A stretch of DNA of 64,000 nt. It comes from Liolophura sinensis (Eukaryota > Mollusca > Polyplacophora > Chitonida > Chitonidae). Numbering within the stretch: position 1 is the first letter of the stretch; each line of letters starts with the position of its first letter. Shown piece after piece: positions 13,701 through 22,214 of the stretch. Made by a program: the position numbers and the translations under genes. Where the stretch lies: assembly GCF_032854445.1 (NCBI RefSeq), contig NC_088296.1, positions 928,001 to 992,000 of the forward strand. Direction: 5' to 3'. The notes below the pieces were generated by a model, which worked only from the letters and a program-made list of their open reading frames with translations, searched no databases and had not been told where the DNA came from.

Positions 13701-16700
13701 CACTAGTTTGACATCTTGTTGACTGGTTTGACTGCTTTGTCACTAGTTTGACATCTTGTTGACTGGTTTGATTTGTTTTTCACTAGTTTGACATCTTATT
13801 CGCTGGTTTGACTACTTTATCACTAGTTTGACATCTTCTTGACTGGTTTGACTTGTTTATCACTAGTTTGACATCTTATTCGCTGGTTTAACTACTTTAT
13901 CACTAGTTTGACATCTTATTGGCTGGTTTGACTACTTCATCACTAGTTTGACATCTTATTGGCTGGTTTGACTACTTTATCACTAGTTTGACATCTTATT
14001 GGCTGGTTTGACTACTTTATCACTAGTTTGACTTCTTATTGGCTGGTTTGACTACTTTATCATTAATTGTTTGTACTATATGTTAATGACGTATTTTTAT
14101 GTAGCCTAACCAGCACAATTGAATTATATGCTGACGATACGACCATATACCTGAATACCTTAGAAACTGCCTAAAATCAAGATCTAGAAATTATAGAACA
14201 ATGATGTTTTAGGAACAAAATGTTTATCCACACAACCAAATCAACTGCTATACTACTTACTACAGAACCAAAACTAAGAAAACTGAATAACAACATCAAT
14301 ATCCAAATTTGTAATAATACTTTAACACAGATCCCCTCAGATAAAATATTAAGATTGAATATAGATAAATTATTAGGATTAAATATAGATAAAATATTGG
14401 GATTGAATATAGATAAAATATTGAACTGGCAATCTCATATTGACTTCATATGTCGGAAAATCTCTATGAAACTTAATGTACACAGACAGGAATGTTCTTA
14501 GCAAGAATGCAAAATTCTTGTATTATAACTCCTTTATCCTACCCCATACTGACTACTGCTGTACAATTTGGGGTAATGCCAGCAATAACCAACTTGGAAG
14601 AATAACAAATCTACAGAAGCAAGCAGCAGGTATAATAACCAACTGCCATTACCTCACCCCAACTGCCTCTCTCCTTGATGAACTAAACTGGCTGTCTATT
14701 CCTGACCATATCACTCAACAAAAAGCCACTTTCATGTATAGAATAATGCACTTCCTCTCTCCACAGAAACTAATTGTGTCTCTCTTCAAACCCTTAACTG
14801 ATGTAACACCCAGACAACTATGCTCATCGGCAAATGCTAATCATTTCATTCCTAAACCCAAAACGAACTATCTCAGCCAAAGCCTTAGCTATACGGGCCC
14901 CAAAATATGGAATGTTCTTGTAGCTAATCCAAGAAATTTGCCATCTGTTCCCTCTCTCCGTTCAAATCACGTGAAAATGATGCTTAACTCCCAACTGCCA
15001 CAAAACTAAAATGTGTGTAAATCTAATTTTGATGCTGTCAATTTATCTGTTATGGTTTGTTTATATTTGATGATACATGTACCTTCAAACGTATTATGCT
15101 AAATTGATGTCTTCTCCTTTCTTGTAAAAATTGTCATCTTTGTCTGTATTCTTGTGTTATAAACTTGGGCTAAACTGTGATCCTGTCACCAGACTACTGT
15201 AAATTTATTTGTTTTCCTTTCATTTGTATCTAATTAATTGATGATTTCTTTGATATGTCACATGTAAGTCGATGTGTCTCTTTTTCTCCTGTAACTATTG
15301 TAAGATAATGTATTATATAGTGGGCCTCTGGGAAGAACAGTTCTTGAGAACTGACAGAGCTATGCCTACATTTGTATCATAATTACCCTCTGAAAATAAA
15401 GTTATACATACATACACACACACATACATACATACACACATACACACATATATTTATCACTAGTTTGACTTGTTTTTCATTGGCTTGACATGTTATTGAC
15501 TGGATTGATATTTTAATGACTGTCTTGACATTTTAATGACTGTCTTGACATTTTAATGACTGGTTCGACCTTTTATTGACATTTTTGCCTCATTGATGGC
15601 TGGTTTGACATTTTATTGACATTTTTGACTGGTTGATGGCTGGTTTGATTGGTTGATCATTGGTCACAAAGTTCTTCACCTGTTTTCATACTGTTTTCTG
15701 TTTCCAGCCTCGTTTGAGGTAACTATCAATGGCCAGCTGATCTTTTCCAAGCTGAAGACGGGCGGCTTCCCGAAATGGGATGATGTAAGTACTTTGTGTA
15801 GTTTCACCATGACAAATCACCCTGACAAATCACCATGACAAATCACCATGACAGTGGCAGCTGTTTTACTGACCATTAATGCTGAAATTACATGTATTAC
15901 TATATTGTTGTGGATTTCTTATGTATTGGGGACTGTTTGTACCAGTTACTGGGGGCTGTTTGTACCATGTGCTGGGGGCTGTTTGTAACCAGTAGTGGGG
16001 TGTTGTTTGCACCTAGTGCTGGGGGCTGTTTGTAACCAGTAGTGGGAGCTGTTTGCACCAAGTGCTGGGGGCTGTTTGACATTCTACATTTCAAGCAAAC
16101 TTTATAACAGCTTACATCTAAGTATACCTATCTGAGTGATCGGAGTGTATTTATAGCCATGTTTGAGTTATTGTATGGATGTGTGTTTGTCTTTTAACTT
16201 GTCTTTGATAACTTTAGAAGTGATTTGAGGCTTATGAACATGTCATATACATATGCACAATATTTTAGTCCGCGTTTTATTTGCCTCAGATAAACGGCCC
16301 TACCCCCCCCCCCCCCCCCCCACCGCCCCCCCCCCCATCCCCCCCCATCTCTGCCGTCTACGGTAAATGACCCTGAAGCCTGCCGTACACATGAGAAGCT
16401 TGCTGAGCTATCGACCACGAGAGGCAGGCACCTGAGGTCTTTCCCCCACGTGCGGCGAAGTTTTAGTGAGATTTTCAGCACGAAAGGCAGTGAGGAAAGT
16501 ATCCATCGTGTTTGATATTTTGTGCCTCGAGAGGTCAAATTCTCACTGTGTGCGAACACTCTGCGCGGACAGCTGAGCTGGAAGACTCAGCCGGCCAATA
16601 AAAATAGCTTATCGTAGCACGTGACTGTAAGCAGCATGGCCGCCATCAAACACGTTATGAATGAAGTCCTTTTGGATGATAACTGCGTTGAGCTGTGGCA

Positions 16701-19700
16701 GGACTGCCATAGTTTGTATGCCGTGAACACGGCAGAATTTAAAAACAGAGATCCAGTCCAGTTTGTTGCATTTCAACGGCGTCGACGGAGACATAGTAAC
16801 AGCAAAAGTAAAAGCAACCCATCTTCCTGTGTTTCATTGTCCGCCATTTTGAGCACTCACGTGGGATAGTTGAGAGTCACGTGGTATATTAGAGCGAAAA
16901 TATACTGACACGAATGCACCCTTGTGCGGTGAAGCAAGTGGAGAGTAAATTGCTGTGCTGACCACCTCTCGTGATCGATAGCTCAGCAAGTTTCCCTCGT
17001 GTGCGCCTTGCTTAAGTTGTGCCCCCGCTGTACATTTTTACCTGTGCCCCAGCTGTACATTTTACCTGTGCCCCAGCTGTACATGTGCCCCAGCTGTACA
17101 TTTTACCTGTGCCCCAGCTGTACATTTTACCTGATGATTTGTGTTCTTTTCATCTTAGAAAGGTTTTTTTCTTGTTTGGCATGTTCCATTAGAAAGCTGG
17201 TGCCGCTGTCATACTACTGAAAAATTCTTTAGCCCAGTGTAAAACACCAATCACATAAATAAAAAGATGGCGTCAGATAAGGGACAGAGGATATGCTGTT
17301 ATGTATGTGAGAGAGTGAGAGTGAGAGAGAGAGATTGCAACATTTGTAGCTTAAGATGTTACAGTGTTTGTCACACACCATGGTAACATATAGTACCTTT
17401 TGGGTTCCTCCTTCATCATTTATGCTTTCTGTAACTTGATGTCTAGCTTGATTTTGAACAATCTTGTACTTTTAACTTCATTTTCATACACATATTAATC
17501 CCTGTACTTAACCAACAACATCAATGGTAAACTATGATATTTGCGTTAAGTCTACTGGTCAGTAGTACCGCTTGATTAGATTGGGAACCCTTCATTTTGT
17601 GAGAACTCAAATGGTTCGTAGGTGTGGCCTCAGGCAGAATACGTGAAAGCTGGAGCAAAAACATTAAACATAAGAGACTATTTGAGCGGATTTTGTTTTT
17701 TAGGCCAAACATGTTGCATTGATCTTCCCCACAGCAGTTGACAACATTCAGTGTTGAATGTGTGGCCCATTCAGATGTATGTGTCACTATTTCATGTCAC
17801 GTGGATGAGATAACCCTCTGACGAAAGGTCACCTTTGGCAGCATGGTCTCGTCCTGTCACAAGAAGACACAGCACCTGTTCACAGTGACACACCTATTAG
17901 CCTCATAATCATGGGACCGAGAATTTGTTAAGCCTGATGTAAAAACCCAAGCATACATACATACATACATACATACATGCCCTGCCCCTTCTCCCCTCTG
18001 TCCCCCAACCCCACACACCTCCCACATACTAATGTGCTCACCTGGAATTCACAAATCTCACTGTTGATGACGTAACACATTTCCCTTTCCTTGATGTTCC
18101 AGGTGATAGCCGCGGTGAAGAAAGCTTAAGAAATGACGATATCTACATGTAGGTAAACCACAGCATTTATCCCACAGCTACATGACATAATACATCTTTT
18201 ATAAAATTTATTTGGATTAAGTGTTTTTCGTGCCATATTCAAGGATACATAACTTTATCATGTTTGTGCTGGTGACGAGGTTTGTGAGTAGAGGAATTTC
18301 TGGAAGAAAAGCTGTTAAACTTCAAGAAGATTTTCCCCAGAGTCTTCTTAATGTCACCCACCTATAGACCTCCTGTCACCCTCCTGTAGACCTCATGTTA
18401 CCCACCTGTAGACCTCATGTCACCCACCTGTAGACCTCCTGTCACCCTCCTGTAGACCTCATGTTACCCACCTGTAGACCTCATGTCACCCACCTGTAGA
18501 CCTCCTGTCTGCCCTAGACTTTTACAGTAACTGAAACATTCTTGGGCATGGTGTAAAACTTAAAATTGTACATAAAAAACATCTGCTTTTACAGTAAAGG
18601 AGGAGAAAATCAAGTGCCCTACTTCTAATTTTTGGGACACTTGGTCTGCTCTTTTTAGCCAGAGTACATGTAATTGTACAAGGGATATTTAGTTTCTTTC
18701 TTGTCACGTGGTTAAACCATCTAATGAACAACATACTAATGTCTTTACTTTTCCGAAAAACTGGGGAAAAGTGTAATATTCTGCTCTTAGTGCTAGTAAT
18801 ATCTGTCCCAAAAATTAGAAGAATTTGTTGAGGGTTATGGATGCAAAATTCTATCTGAAAACATGCGATTGTGCTCATTTTAAGGTTTGTACCAGGAAAA
18901 GTGCAGTGTTCAGATTGTATGAAGGTGGGCTTTATTGTGTTTATGGAAGGGAAGGTCTGCCAGCAACCTGCGGATGGTAGTGGGTTTCCCCCCGGGCTCT
19001 GCCCGGTTTCCTGCCACCATAATGCTGGCCACCGTCATATAAGTGAAACATTCTTGAGTACGGCGTAAAATGCCAATCAAATAAATAAATAAAGCTGACT
19101 GCATATTTACCACCCCAGAGTACATTTGGTGAAACCTATTCGTGTAGAATTGTATGTAACTAAACTTATAAAACTGTTAATTAAATGATGTGATATTGTA
19201 CACAGTTTACAGTGAAAATAAAATCTTGGTAGAATGCAAAATGAAAGATATGGTCCATGAAACTCACATTCCAGCCTCACAAGTTTGCTGCACATTTCCT
19301 GATAAAAGTAATATCTTCCAAAATTAGTTAACTTACTGTAGGGAAAGTTTTCTGTGGCATTTCATATAACACTTTATAATACTATAATACTTATTTCTTT
19401 TCTCCTCCTCTTGAGTGACTCTCCAGCTGCACATGAAGTGAACTTACTTGTACTAACACCTCCAGCAGTGCTAATACCTCGAGCGGTGTAGCACCTCCAG
19501 CAGTGCAAGCACCTCCAGCTGTACTAGCCCATCCAGCTGTACTAGCCCATCCAGCTGTACTAGCCCCTCCAGCTGTACTAGCCCCTCCAGCTGTACTAAC
19601 ACATGGTTCTATTATTATGGAATAATATAATCTGAACTGTTGTGATGACATTACAGATTTTGCTTTGCCATATTTCTGTGCAGTATTTTGGACGATACGT

Positions 19701-22159
19701 TTCACATCTTTGGTTGTGGTAGTATGAAAACTCCTCCATTATATCATGTAAGTCACCCGTCCCGGTAGCCTCTCTGTAGTATGAAAACTCCTCCATTATA
19801 TCATGTAAGTCACCTGTCCCGGTAGCCTCTCTGTAGTATGAAAACTCCTCCATTATATCATGTAAGTCACCTGTCCCGGTAGCCTTTCTGTAGTATGAAA
19901 ACTCCTCCATTATAACATGTAAGTCACCTGTCCCGGTAGCCTCTCTGTAGTATGAAAACTCTTCCACTATAACATGTAAGTCACCTGTCCCGGTAGCCTC
20001 TCTGTAGTATGAAAACTCTTCCACTATAACATGTAAGTCACCTGTCCCGGTAGCCTTTCTGTAGTATCCATGTCCAGGGTAGTTTTTGTTGCAAAGCCTT
20101 CCTGTTCCTGTAGTGGCCGGGATTTACGTGGATTTTATTAATACAGCAGTAGCGGAATTCTCAGACAGGGATTTACGTGGATTTTATTAATACAGCAGTA
20201 GCGGAATTCTCAGACAGGGATTTACCTGGATTTTATTAATACAGCAGTAGCGGAATTCTCAGACAGGGATTTACCTGGATTTTATTAATACAGCAGTAGC
20301 GGAATTCTCAGACAGGGATTTACCTGGATTTTATTAATACAGCAGTAGCGGAATTCTCAGACAGGGATTTACCTGGATTTTATTAATACAGCAGTAGCGG
20401 AATTCTCAGACAGGGATTTACCTGGATTTTATTAATACAGCAGTAGCGGAATTCTCAGACAGGGATTTACCTGGATTTTATTAATACAGCAGTAGCGGAA
20501 TTCTCAGACAGGAAAACTTCATTTTTACTGATTTTTGCATCAAAAGCAATAAGCCTTGATCCTCTTTATATTCTAGAATCTCAGCTTGCTGTAATTCTTC
20601 TACCTTTTCACATGTTTGCAGGGTGTTTATTCAGACATATTTAGAAGGTATTATTGTATGTTGGCAGATAAAATAACACTTTTTGTGAAGCCCTGAAACT
20701 GGCCAATCCAACCAATGTAGTTTTGTCTCTTATAATGCGAATAAATTGCCCAGAAAGTTGCTCTTTCATACACAGTATGCGAGAAGGTTGAGGGAATTAA
20801 GGTATTAAAGCTTAACTCTACACATCCATTGACTACATATCTTCATGAGTATTTTACAAGGAGAATTCTTGCCTTTGTACATGTAGGCATGTAATATGTT
20901 ATAAAAAGCATTTGGTAATCAGTCTGGTTGATATTTCTGATTTTCCTCCCCACGAGCGTGCATCACGCTCAGCTGGTGACCAGCACTAGATGTCTTTGTC
21001 ACTGCTTGTCAGAAGATTTCGTTGTTTTGAAGTGTGTGTGATTTGTGTTGACGGTGACGTGTTGTGTTGACGGTGGCATTTTGTGTTATCCAAATAAAAC
21101 TTAGGATTATTCTATGCACCTTGTATCTATGGCAACTAAAACGTACAGCTCTTTAAACTTTCCTTTGTGCCTCTTTGGGGAGAGACAGAAATCAATGAAA
21201 AGAACTTTTGCTCTAACTTTTGGCTTACCTGTGCAGCCTAAGCCATCACCACTCTCACCACTGACTCTCACCAGAAACAATGGACTCTTCTTCTTATTGT
21301 TGTTGTTGAGGTGTCTTAACGCTGGATGTCTAATATAATGTAATTGTGCAAACTTGTATGTGTTACACTATACAAAATAGTCAGGGGATATTCTACATAC
21401 AAGTAACTGAGCACAGCTGTACGTGTAGGTATTCAAATCTATCATTAAATCGCCAGTTTATCAGTAACATTTAGACTTGTGCTGAAGGAAATGATCAATA
21501 GAAATGATAAGGTTTAGTTGTGAGTTATGCTGTGAAATGGATGGAAACTGATAAGGTTTAATGTAAATTTGAAATGAACCTCAACCATATTTCACCAGTA
21601 AGCAACAGGTCCTACAGTATGTGTAATTGTAAACATAAACCAATGACGACTTCTAAATATTTATTTTATTATTTAATGTAATATGTTAAATTTTTAATTT
21701 ATTTTATTCAAGTTTAATCGTTGTTTTAATTAATGCCCTACTGGAAAAGTTTTCATTTCTACAAAAGTGGTCAGTATTTTGGGTGGAAAACCAACCCGCA
21801 TTTGACCAATGAGGATGCATGTTTAAACTCATCTCTCATTGATTATAGTCCTTTCAGTCCCCTTACAGTATTTTTTGTTGAATATCACAAGGTTCATGAG
21901 GATGATGGTGGGTTTATCTACCTACAAACTCTTCCCTCCCCTCCCCTCCCTGCCCTGCCCCATCCCGTCCGGTTCCGTCCCGTTCCGTCCATCCTTTCCC
22001 GATGGGAAAGGGAGATAACCTTGGTTTCAGCAGAAAACGTTATGTCAAACTATGGGTGGTGTCTGTTTCCAGGTGACAAGAGCAGTCCAAACTGTCCATA
22101 AGGGGGGAAAGGCAGAGGAGATCACGGACGCCCAGAGCCCAGGCTGTCGCATTTTGTAG
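1709..22159 (+). CDS. SELENOW: Selenoprotein W, split gene with alternative C-terminal exons
   Basis: SelW is a small cytosolic thioredoxin-fold protein of the Rdx family that uses a C-x-x-U redox centre and is linked to glutathione. Joining 1709-1737, 7711-7808 and 15708-15784 gives 68 codons. The first nine residues are M-P-A-E-V-H-V-E-Y, then C10-G-A-U13, where codon 13 is TGA (7718-7720). Sec at 13 within CGAU matches vertebrate SelW. Residues 45-64 carry the family block FEVTINGQLIFSKLKTGGFP. Intron phases are 2, 1 and 0, and donors are GTAGGT, GTGAGT and GTAAGT. After D68 two in-frame exons are available: 18103-18152 (short form, 76 aa) and 22073-22159 (long form, 96 aa, ending C-R-I-L). 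The SECIS at 22215-22292 supports Sec readthrough. Without readthrough the product would be a 12-residue peptide. The gene spans about 20 kb, mostly repeat-filled introns. Identification is firm; isoform usage is inferred. Confidence 0.93.
2527..2815 (+). mobile_element. tRNA-derived SINE family B, near full length
   Basis: The tRNA-like head begins GGGCCCGATAGCACATTTGG, followed by a degraded box B near GGTCAAGCCTGGG. The body includes TCTCAGTGAAGCAGCACTAG and CGTCGTCATATGACTG. The 3' end reads AAGTACGACGTTAAACCCC, then a CTCACTCACTC tail. Related copies lie at 32368, 34813 and 60122. It lies in SELENOW intron 1 in sense. Confidence 0.85.
3166..3510. repeat. Minisatellite, 15-17 bp unit
   Basis: About 20 imperfect copies of a TTACACTTCACACAAC-like unit, with variants carrying TTGCATGATA or ACGATA. 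Open frames crossing it are low-complexity artefacts. Confidence 0.9.
3929..4032 (+). mobile_element. SINE family A, 3' fragment
   Basis: Diverged 3' half: TTTTCTCCCACCAAAATGCTGG, then AAAACACCAATCAAATAAAT. The tRNA head is missing. Sequence from here to 4724 shows no gene or repeat. Confidence 0.75.
4725..4915. repeat. Two-copy direct duplication
   Basis: A segment of 80-90 bases beginning GACTTTACAGCAGCTTTTAT and ending GTTGGTTCTTGCATCG occurs at 4725-4813 and again at 4834-4915. The first copy has a few extra bases (ATACACAG). Confidence 0.85.
5330..7083 (+). mobile_element. Non-LTR retrotransposon (CR1/Jockey-like) reverse transcriptase relic
   Basis: Broken reading frames carry reverse-transcriptase blocks in order: the N-terminal KSNAAAGLDGI block (about 5605-5635), motif A as VAIFLDLSKACDTVNH (5800-5850), VPQRSILGPILFLLYIND (5985-6040), a degraded FADD box as CADD (6080-6090), and the C-terminal FKFLGF/LNWTSHI block (6305-6355). 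Key positions are mutated (F to C in motif A, G to R in VPQG) and several stops and frameshifts are present, so it is dead. The 3' end has GAATAAACAAACAAACAA. Clade assignment is from motif style only. Confidence 0.88.
7084..7705. repeat. Degenerate pyrimidine-rich tandem repeat before SELENOW exon 2
   Basis: Repeated variants of TTTCTGACTTTCTCATTTCAG, GTGTTTCCAACTGTTTCACT and GGTTACACTTG with an irregular period. The array runs up to the exon 2 acceptor and supplies many TTTCAG sites upstream of the used TTGTAG. Confidence 0.7.
7711..7808 (+). CDS. SELENOW: SELENOW exon 2, carries the Sec TGA
   Basis: Codes residues 10 (last base) to 43 (first base). The Sec codon TGA is at 7718-7720, within Cys-Gly-Ala-Sec. 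The helix that follows includes GYEPRYRELRDEILQDVPDA. The acceptor is CTCGTTGTAG|T and the donor GTT|GTGAGT at 7809. In the other frames the exon looks like anonymous sequence, so a gene finder that treats TGA as stop will miss it. Confidence 0.92.
7843..8096 (+). mobile_element. SINE family A, near full length
   Basis: Begins about 35 bases after exon 2. The head contains GGTTAGTGCGCTAGCACAGC and GAGTTCAAGTCCAGC. The body includes CAACCTGCGGATGGTTGTGG and the 3' end CACCAATCAAATAAAT. It has the same orientation as the host gene. Confidence 0.9.
8392..14065. repeat. Large satellite, 40-bp unit, about 140 copies
   Basis: The unit is four decamers: GACTGGTTTG, ACTGCTTTGT, CACTAGTTTG, ACATCTTGTT. 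Variants (ACTACTTTAT, CACTAATTTG, ACATTTTCTT, GACTGCTTTA) recur in fixed order, giving higher-order blocks of several units. Some units lack 10-20 bases (for example near 10411 and 11922), and the same irregular units recur at a distance, which shows block duplication. The array lies within SELENOW intron 2. Confidence 0.97.
14066..15450 (+). mobile_element. LINE 3' fragment inserted into the satellite
   Basis: Starts inside a reverse-transcriptase block readable as LFVLYVNDV, followed by LYADDTTIYL (FADD box) and, after frameshifts, NWQSHIDFICRKIS. The C-terminal part, open from 14476 to 15009, carries LPHTDYCCTIWGNASNNQL. A small internal triplication (LNIDK.LG) lies at 14359-14425. The 3' end is AAAATAAAGTTATACATACA with a CATACA microsatellite. 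Satellite units flank both sides, so it is a 5'-truncated insertion into the array. Confidence 0.9.
15451..15663. repeat. Satellite remnant beyond the LINE
   Basis: Degenerate units such as TTTATCACTAGTTTGACTTG and TTTTAATGACTGTCTTGACA continue the 40-bp satellite after the LINE and end about 45 bases before SELENOW exon 3. TTTATCATTA (14056) and TTTATCACTA (15453) could be the target duplication, but the satellite itself repeats this string. Confidence 0.8.
15708..15784 (+). CDS. SELENOW: SELENOW exon 3, conserved Rdx core
   Basis: Codes the end of residue 43 to D68: S-S-F-E-V-T-I-N-G-Q-L-I-F-S-K-L-K-T-G-G then FPKWDD. The INGQLIFSKL-GGFP block is diagnostic for SelW2/MIEN1-like proteins. 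The acceptor is TTTCCAG|C. The donor GAT|GTAAGT at 15785 falls on a codon boundary, so either downstream exon can follow in frame. Confidence 0.93.
15790..16080. repeat. Two small minisatellites in SELENOW intron 3
   Basis: ACCATGACAAATC-like units lie at 15806-15855. About six GC-rich units of about 22 bases (TGCTGGGGGCTGTTTGTACC with variants) lie at 15935-16075. Confidence 0.85.
16303..16350. repeat. Poly-C / C-rich tract
   Basis: Runs of C broken by single A, G or T bases. The minus strand has several G runs close together, so quadruplex formation is possible. Confidence 0.9.
16387..17003. mobile_element. Foldback element with inverted arms and four CACGTG boxes
   Basis: The arm at 16395-16429 (GAAGCTTGCTGAGCTATCGA onward) recurs inverted at about 16962-17000 with only a few differences. 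The interior is GC-richer than its surroundings, with CACGTG at 16447, 16618, 16858 and 16878 and a CCGCCATTTT (YY1-like) motif at 16841. A 77-codon frame from an ATG at 16636 ends at 16869; its product is not recognised and is basic at the end. It lies in SELENOW intron 3. It may be a MITE/foldback transposon or a promoter-like insertion. Confidence 0.6.
17018..17131. repeat. Minisatellite, about 24-bp unit
   Basis: About five copies of TGTGCCCCAGCTGTACATTT (ACC), one copy shortened. Confidence 0.9.
17212..17336 (+). mobile_element. SINE family A tail fragment, then a GA-rich tract
   Basis: TGTAAAACACCAATCACATA with AAATAAA is the 3' end of family A (17212-17266). A GAGAGTGAGAGTGAGAGAGA tract follows at 17306-17336. 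Confidence 0.7.
17850..17990 (+). mobile_element. Family B-like SINE 3' fragment
   Basis: CACAAGAAGACACAGCACCT, then GAATTTGTTAAGCCTGATGT and a CATACATACATAC tail. A parallel fragment lies at 27432-27548. Confidence 0.6.
18103..18152 (+). CDS. SELENOW: SELENOW alternative exon 4 (short, SelW1-like end)
   Basis: After GATGTTCCAG the frame from exon 3 reads V-I-A-A-V-K-K-A then TAA (18127-18129). This matches the final helix of the family, and the protein stops at 76 aa as in short SelW proteins. A donor-like TAG|GTAAAC at 18153 would make it a 50-bp cassette exon joined to 22073. The stop would then lie 23 bases before the last junction, too close to trigger ordinary nonsense-mediated decay. 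No convincing SECIS was found by eye in the few hundred bases after it, which favours the cassette model over a terminal exon. Confidence 0.7.
18343..18508. repeat. Minisatellite, about 20-bp unit
   Basis: Copies of CACCTGTAGACCTCCTGTCA and CACCTGTAGACCTCATGTTA alternate, giving a higher order of about 63 bases. Confidence 0.9.
18944..19092 (+). mobile_element. SINE family A, head-truncated
   Basis: Starts within the body at GAAGGTCTGCCAGCAACCTG and runs to ATGCCAATCAAATAAATAAA. The tRNA head is absent. Confidence 0.9.
19465..19605. repeat. Minisatellite, 18-bp unit
   Basis: Seven or eight copies of a CCAGCTGTACTAGCCCCT-like unit; the first copies are more diverged (CCAGCAGTGCTAATACCT). Confidence 0.9.
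19720..20061. repeat. Minisatellite, 57 bp x 6
   Basis: Units start at 19720, 19777, 19834, 19891, 19948 and 20005, each beginning TAGTATGAAAACTC and containing CTGTCCCGGTAGCCT. As 57 is a multiple of 3 and the unit lacks a stop in one minus frame, a repetitive open frame exists there, but nothing suggests a gene. Confidence 0.95.
20119..20510. repeat. Minisatellite, 49 bp x 8, nearly identical
   Basis: Eight units with exact 49-base spacing (20119, 20168 ... 20462), each starting GGGATTTAC and containing ATACAGCAGTAGCGGAATTC. The only clear difference is ACGTGG in the first two and ACCTGG in the rest, so expansion is recent. Confidence 0.97.
20511..22072 (+). other. Distal part of SELENOW intron 4
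   Basis: No exon or known repeat recognised except a TTGTGTTGACGGTG duplication near 21050 and a CCTCCCCTCCC pyrimidine-rich stretch at 21936-22000 shortly before the acceptor. An open frame at 21733-22101 overlaps the exon in another frame and is judged spurious. Confidence 0.5.
22073..22159 (+). CDS. SELENOW: SELENOW terminal exon 5 (CaaX, SelW2/MIEN1-like end)
   Basis: After CTGTTTCCAG the frame from exon 3 continues V-T-R-A-V-Q-T-V-H-K-G-G-K-A-E-E-I-T-D-A and ends P-G-C-R-I-L then TAG (22157-22159). The E-x-I-T-x-S/A...C-x-I-L pattern matches the C terminus of SelW2 and MIEN1, where a final C-V-I-L is geranylgeranylated. C93-R-I-L96 here is a plausible CaaX box, so the long form may be membrane attached. 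The exon begins with GTG, like exon 4, and codes the same helix, which suggests an old exon duplication. A SECIS starts 56 bases after the stop. Confidence 0.88.
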   Translation: MTRAVQTVHKGGKAEEITDAQSPGCRIL

Positions 22160-22214
22160 ATAGGGAAGGTCAGGAGAGGACTGTGTTAACTGTTCGCACG
22201 TACAGCGGTTATGA

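Larger units (their letters stand above)
7809..15707 (+). other. SELENOW intron 2
   Basis: A phase-1 intron of 7899 bases from GTGAGT to TTTCCAG. It is almost wholly repeat: a SINE at its start, the 40-bp satellite, and a LINE fragment inside that satellite. Confidence 0.85.

Noticed and set aside
8392-14065. CRISPR-like array
   Set aside because: Units are contiguous without unique spacers and the context is a eukaryotic intron.
16621-16869. Open frame with MAAIKHVMNEVLL start
   Set aside because: Good Kozak, but it lies inside a foldback element in a SelW intron and has no homologue recognised. Kept only as part of that element.
18130-18340. SECIS after the short SelW exon
   Set aside because: ATGA at 18133 and 18182 and GTGA at 18271 lack a proper helix II with an AA loop and a GA partner at the right distance.
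19596-20024. Minus-strand frame with EEFSYYREATGTGDLH repeats
   Set aside because: It is a translation of the 57-bp minisatellite, lies in an intron, and has no start context or neighbouring exon.
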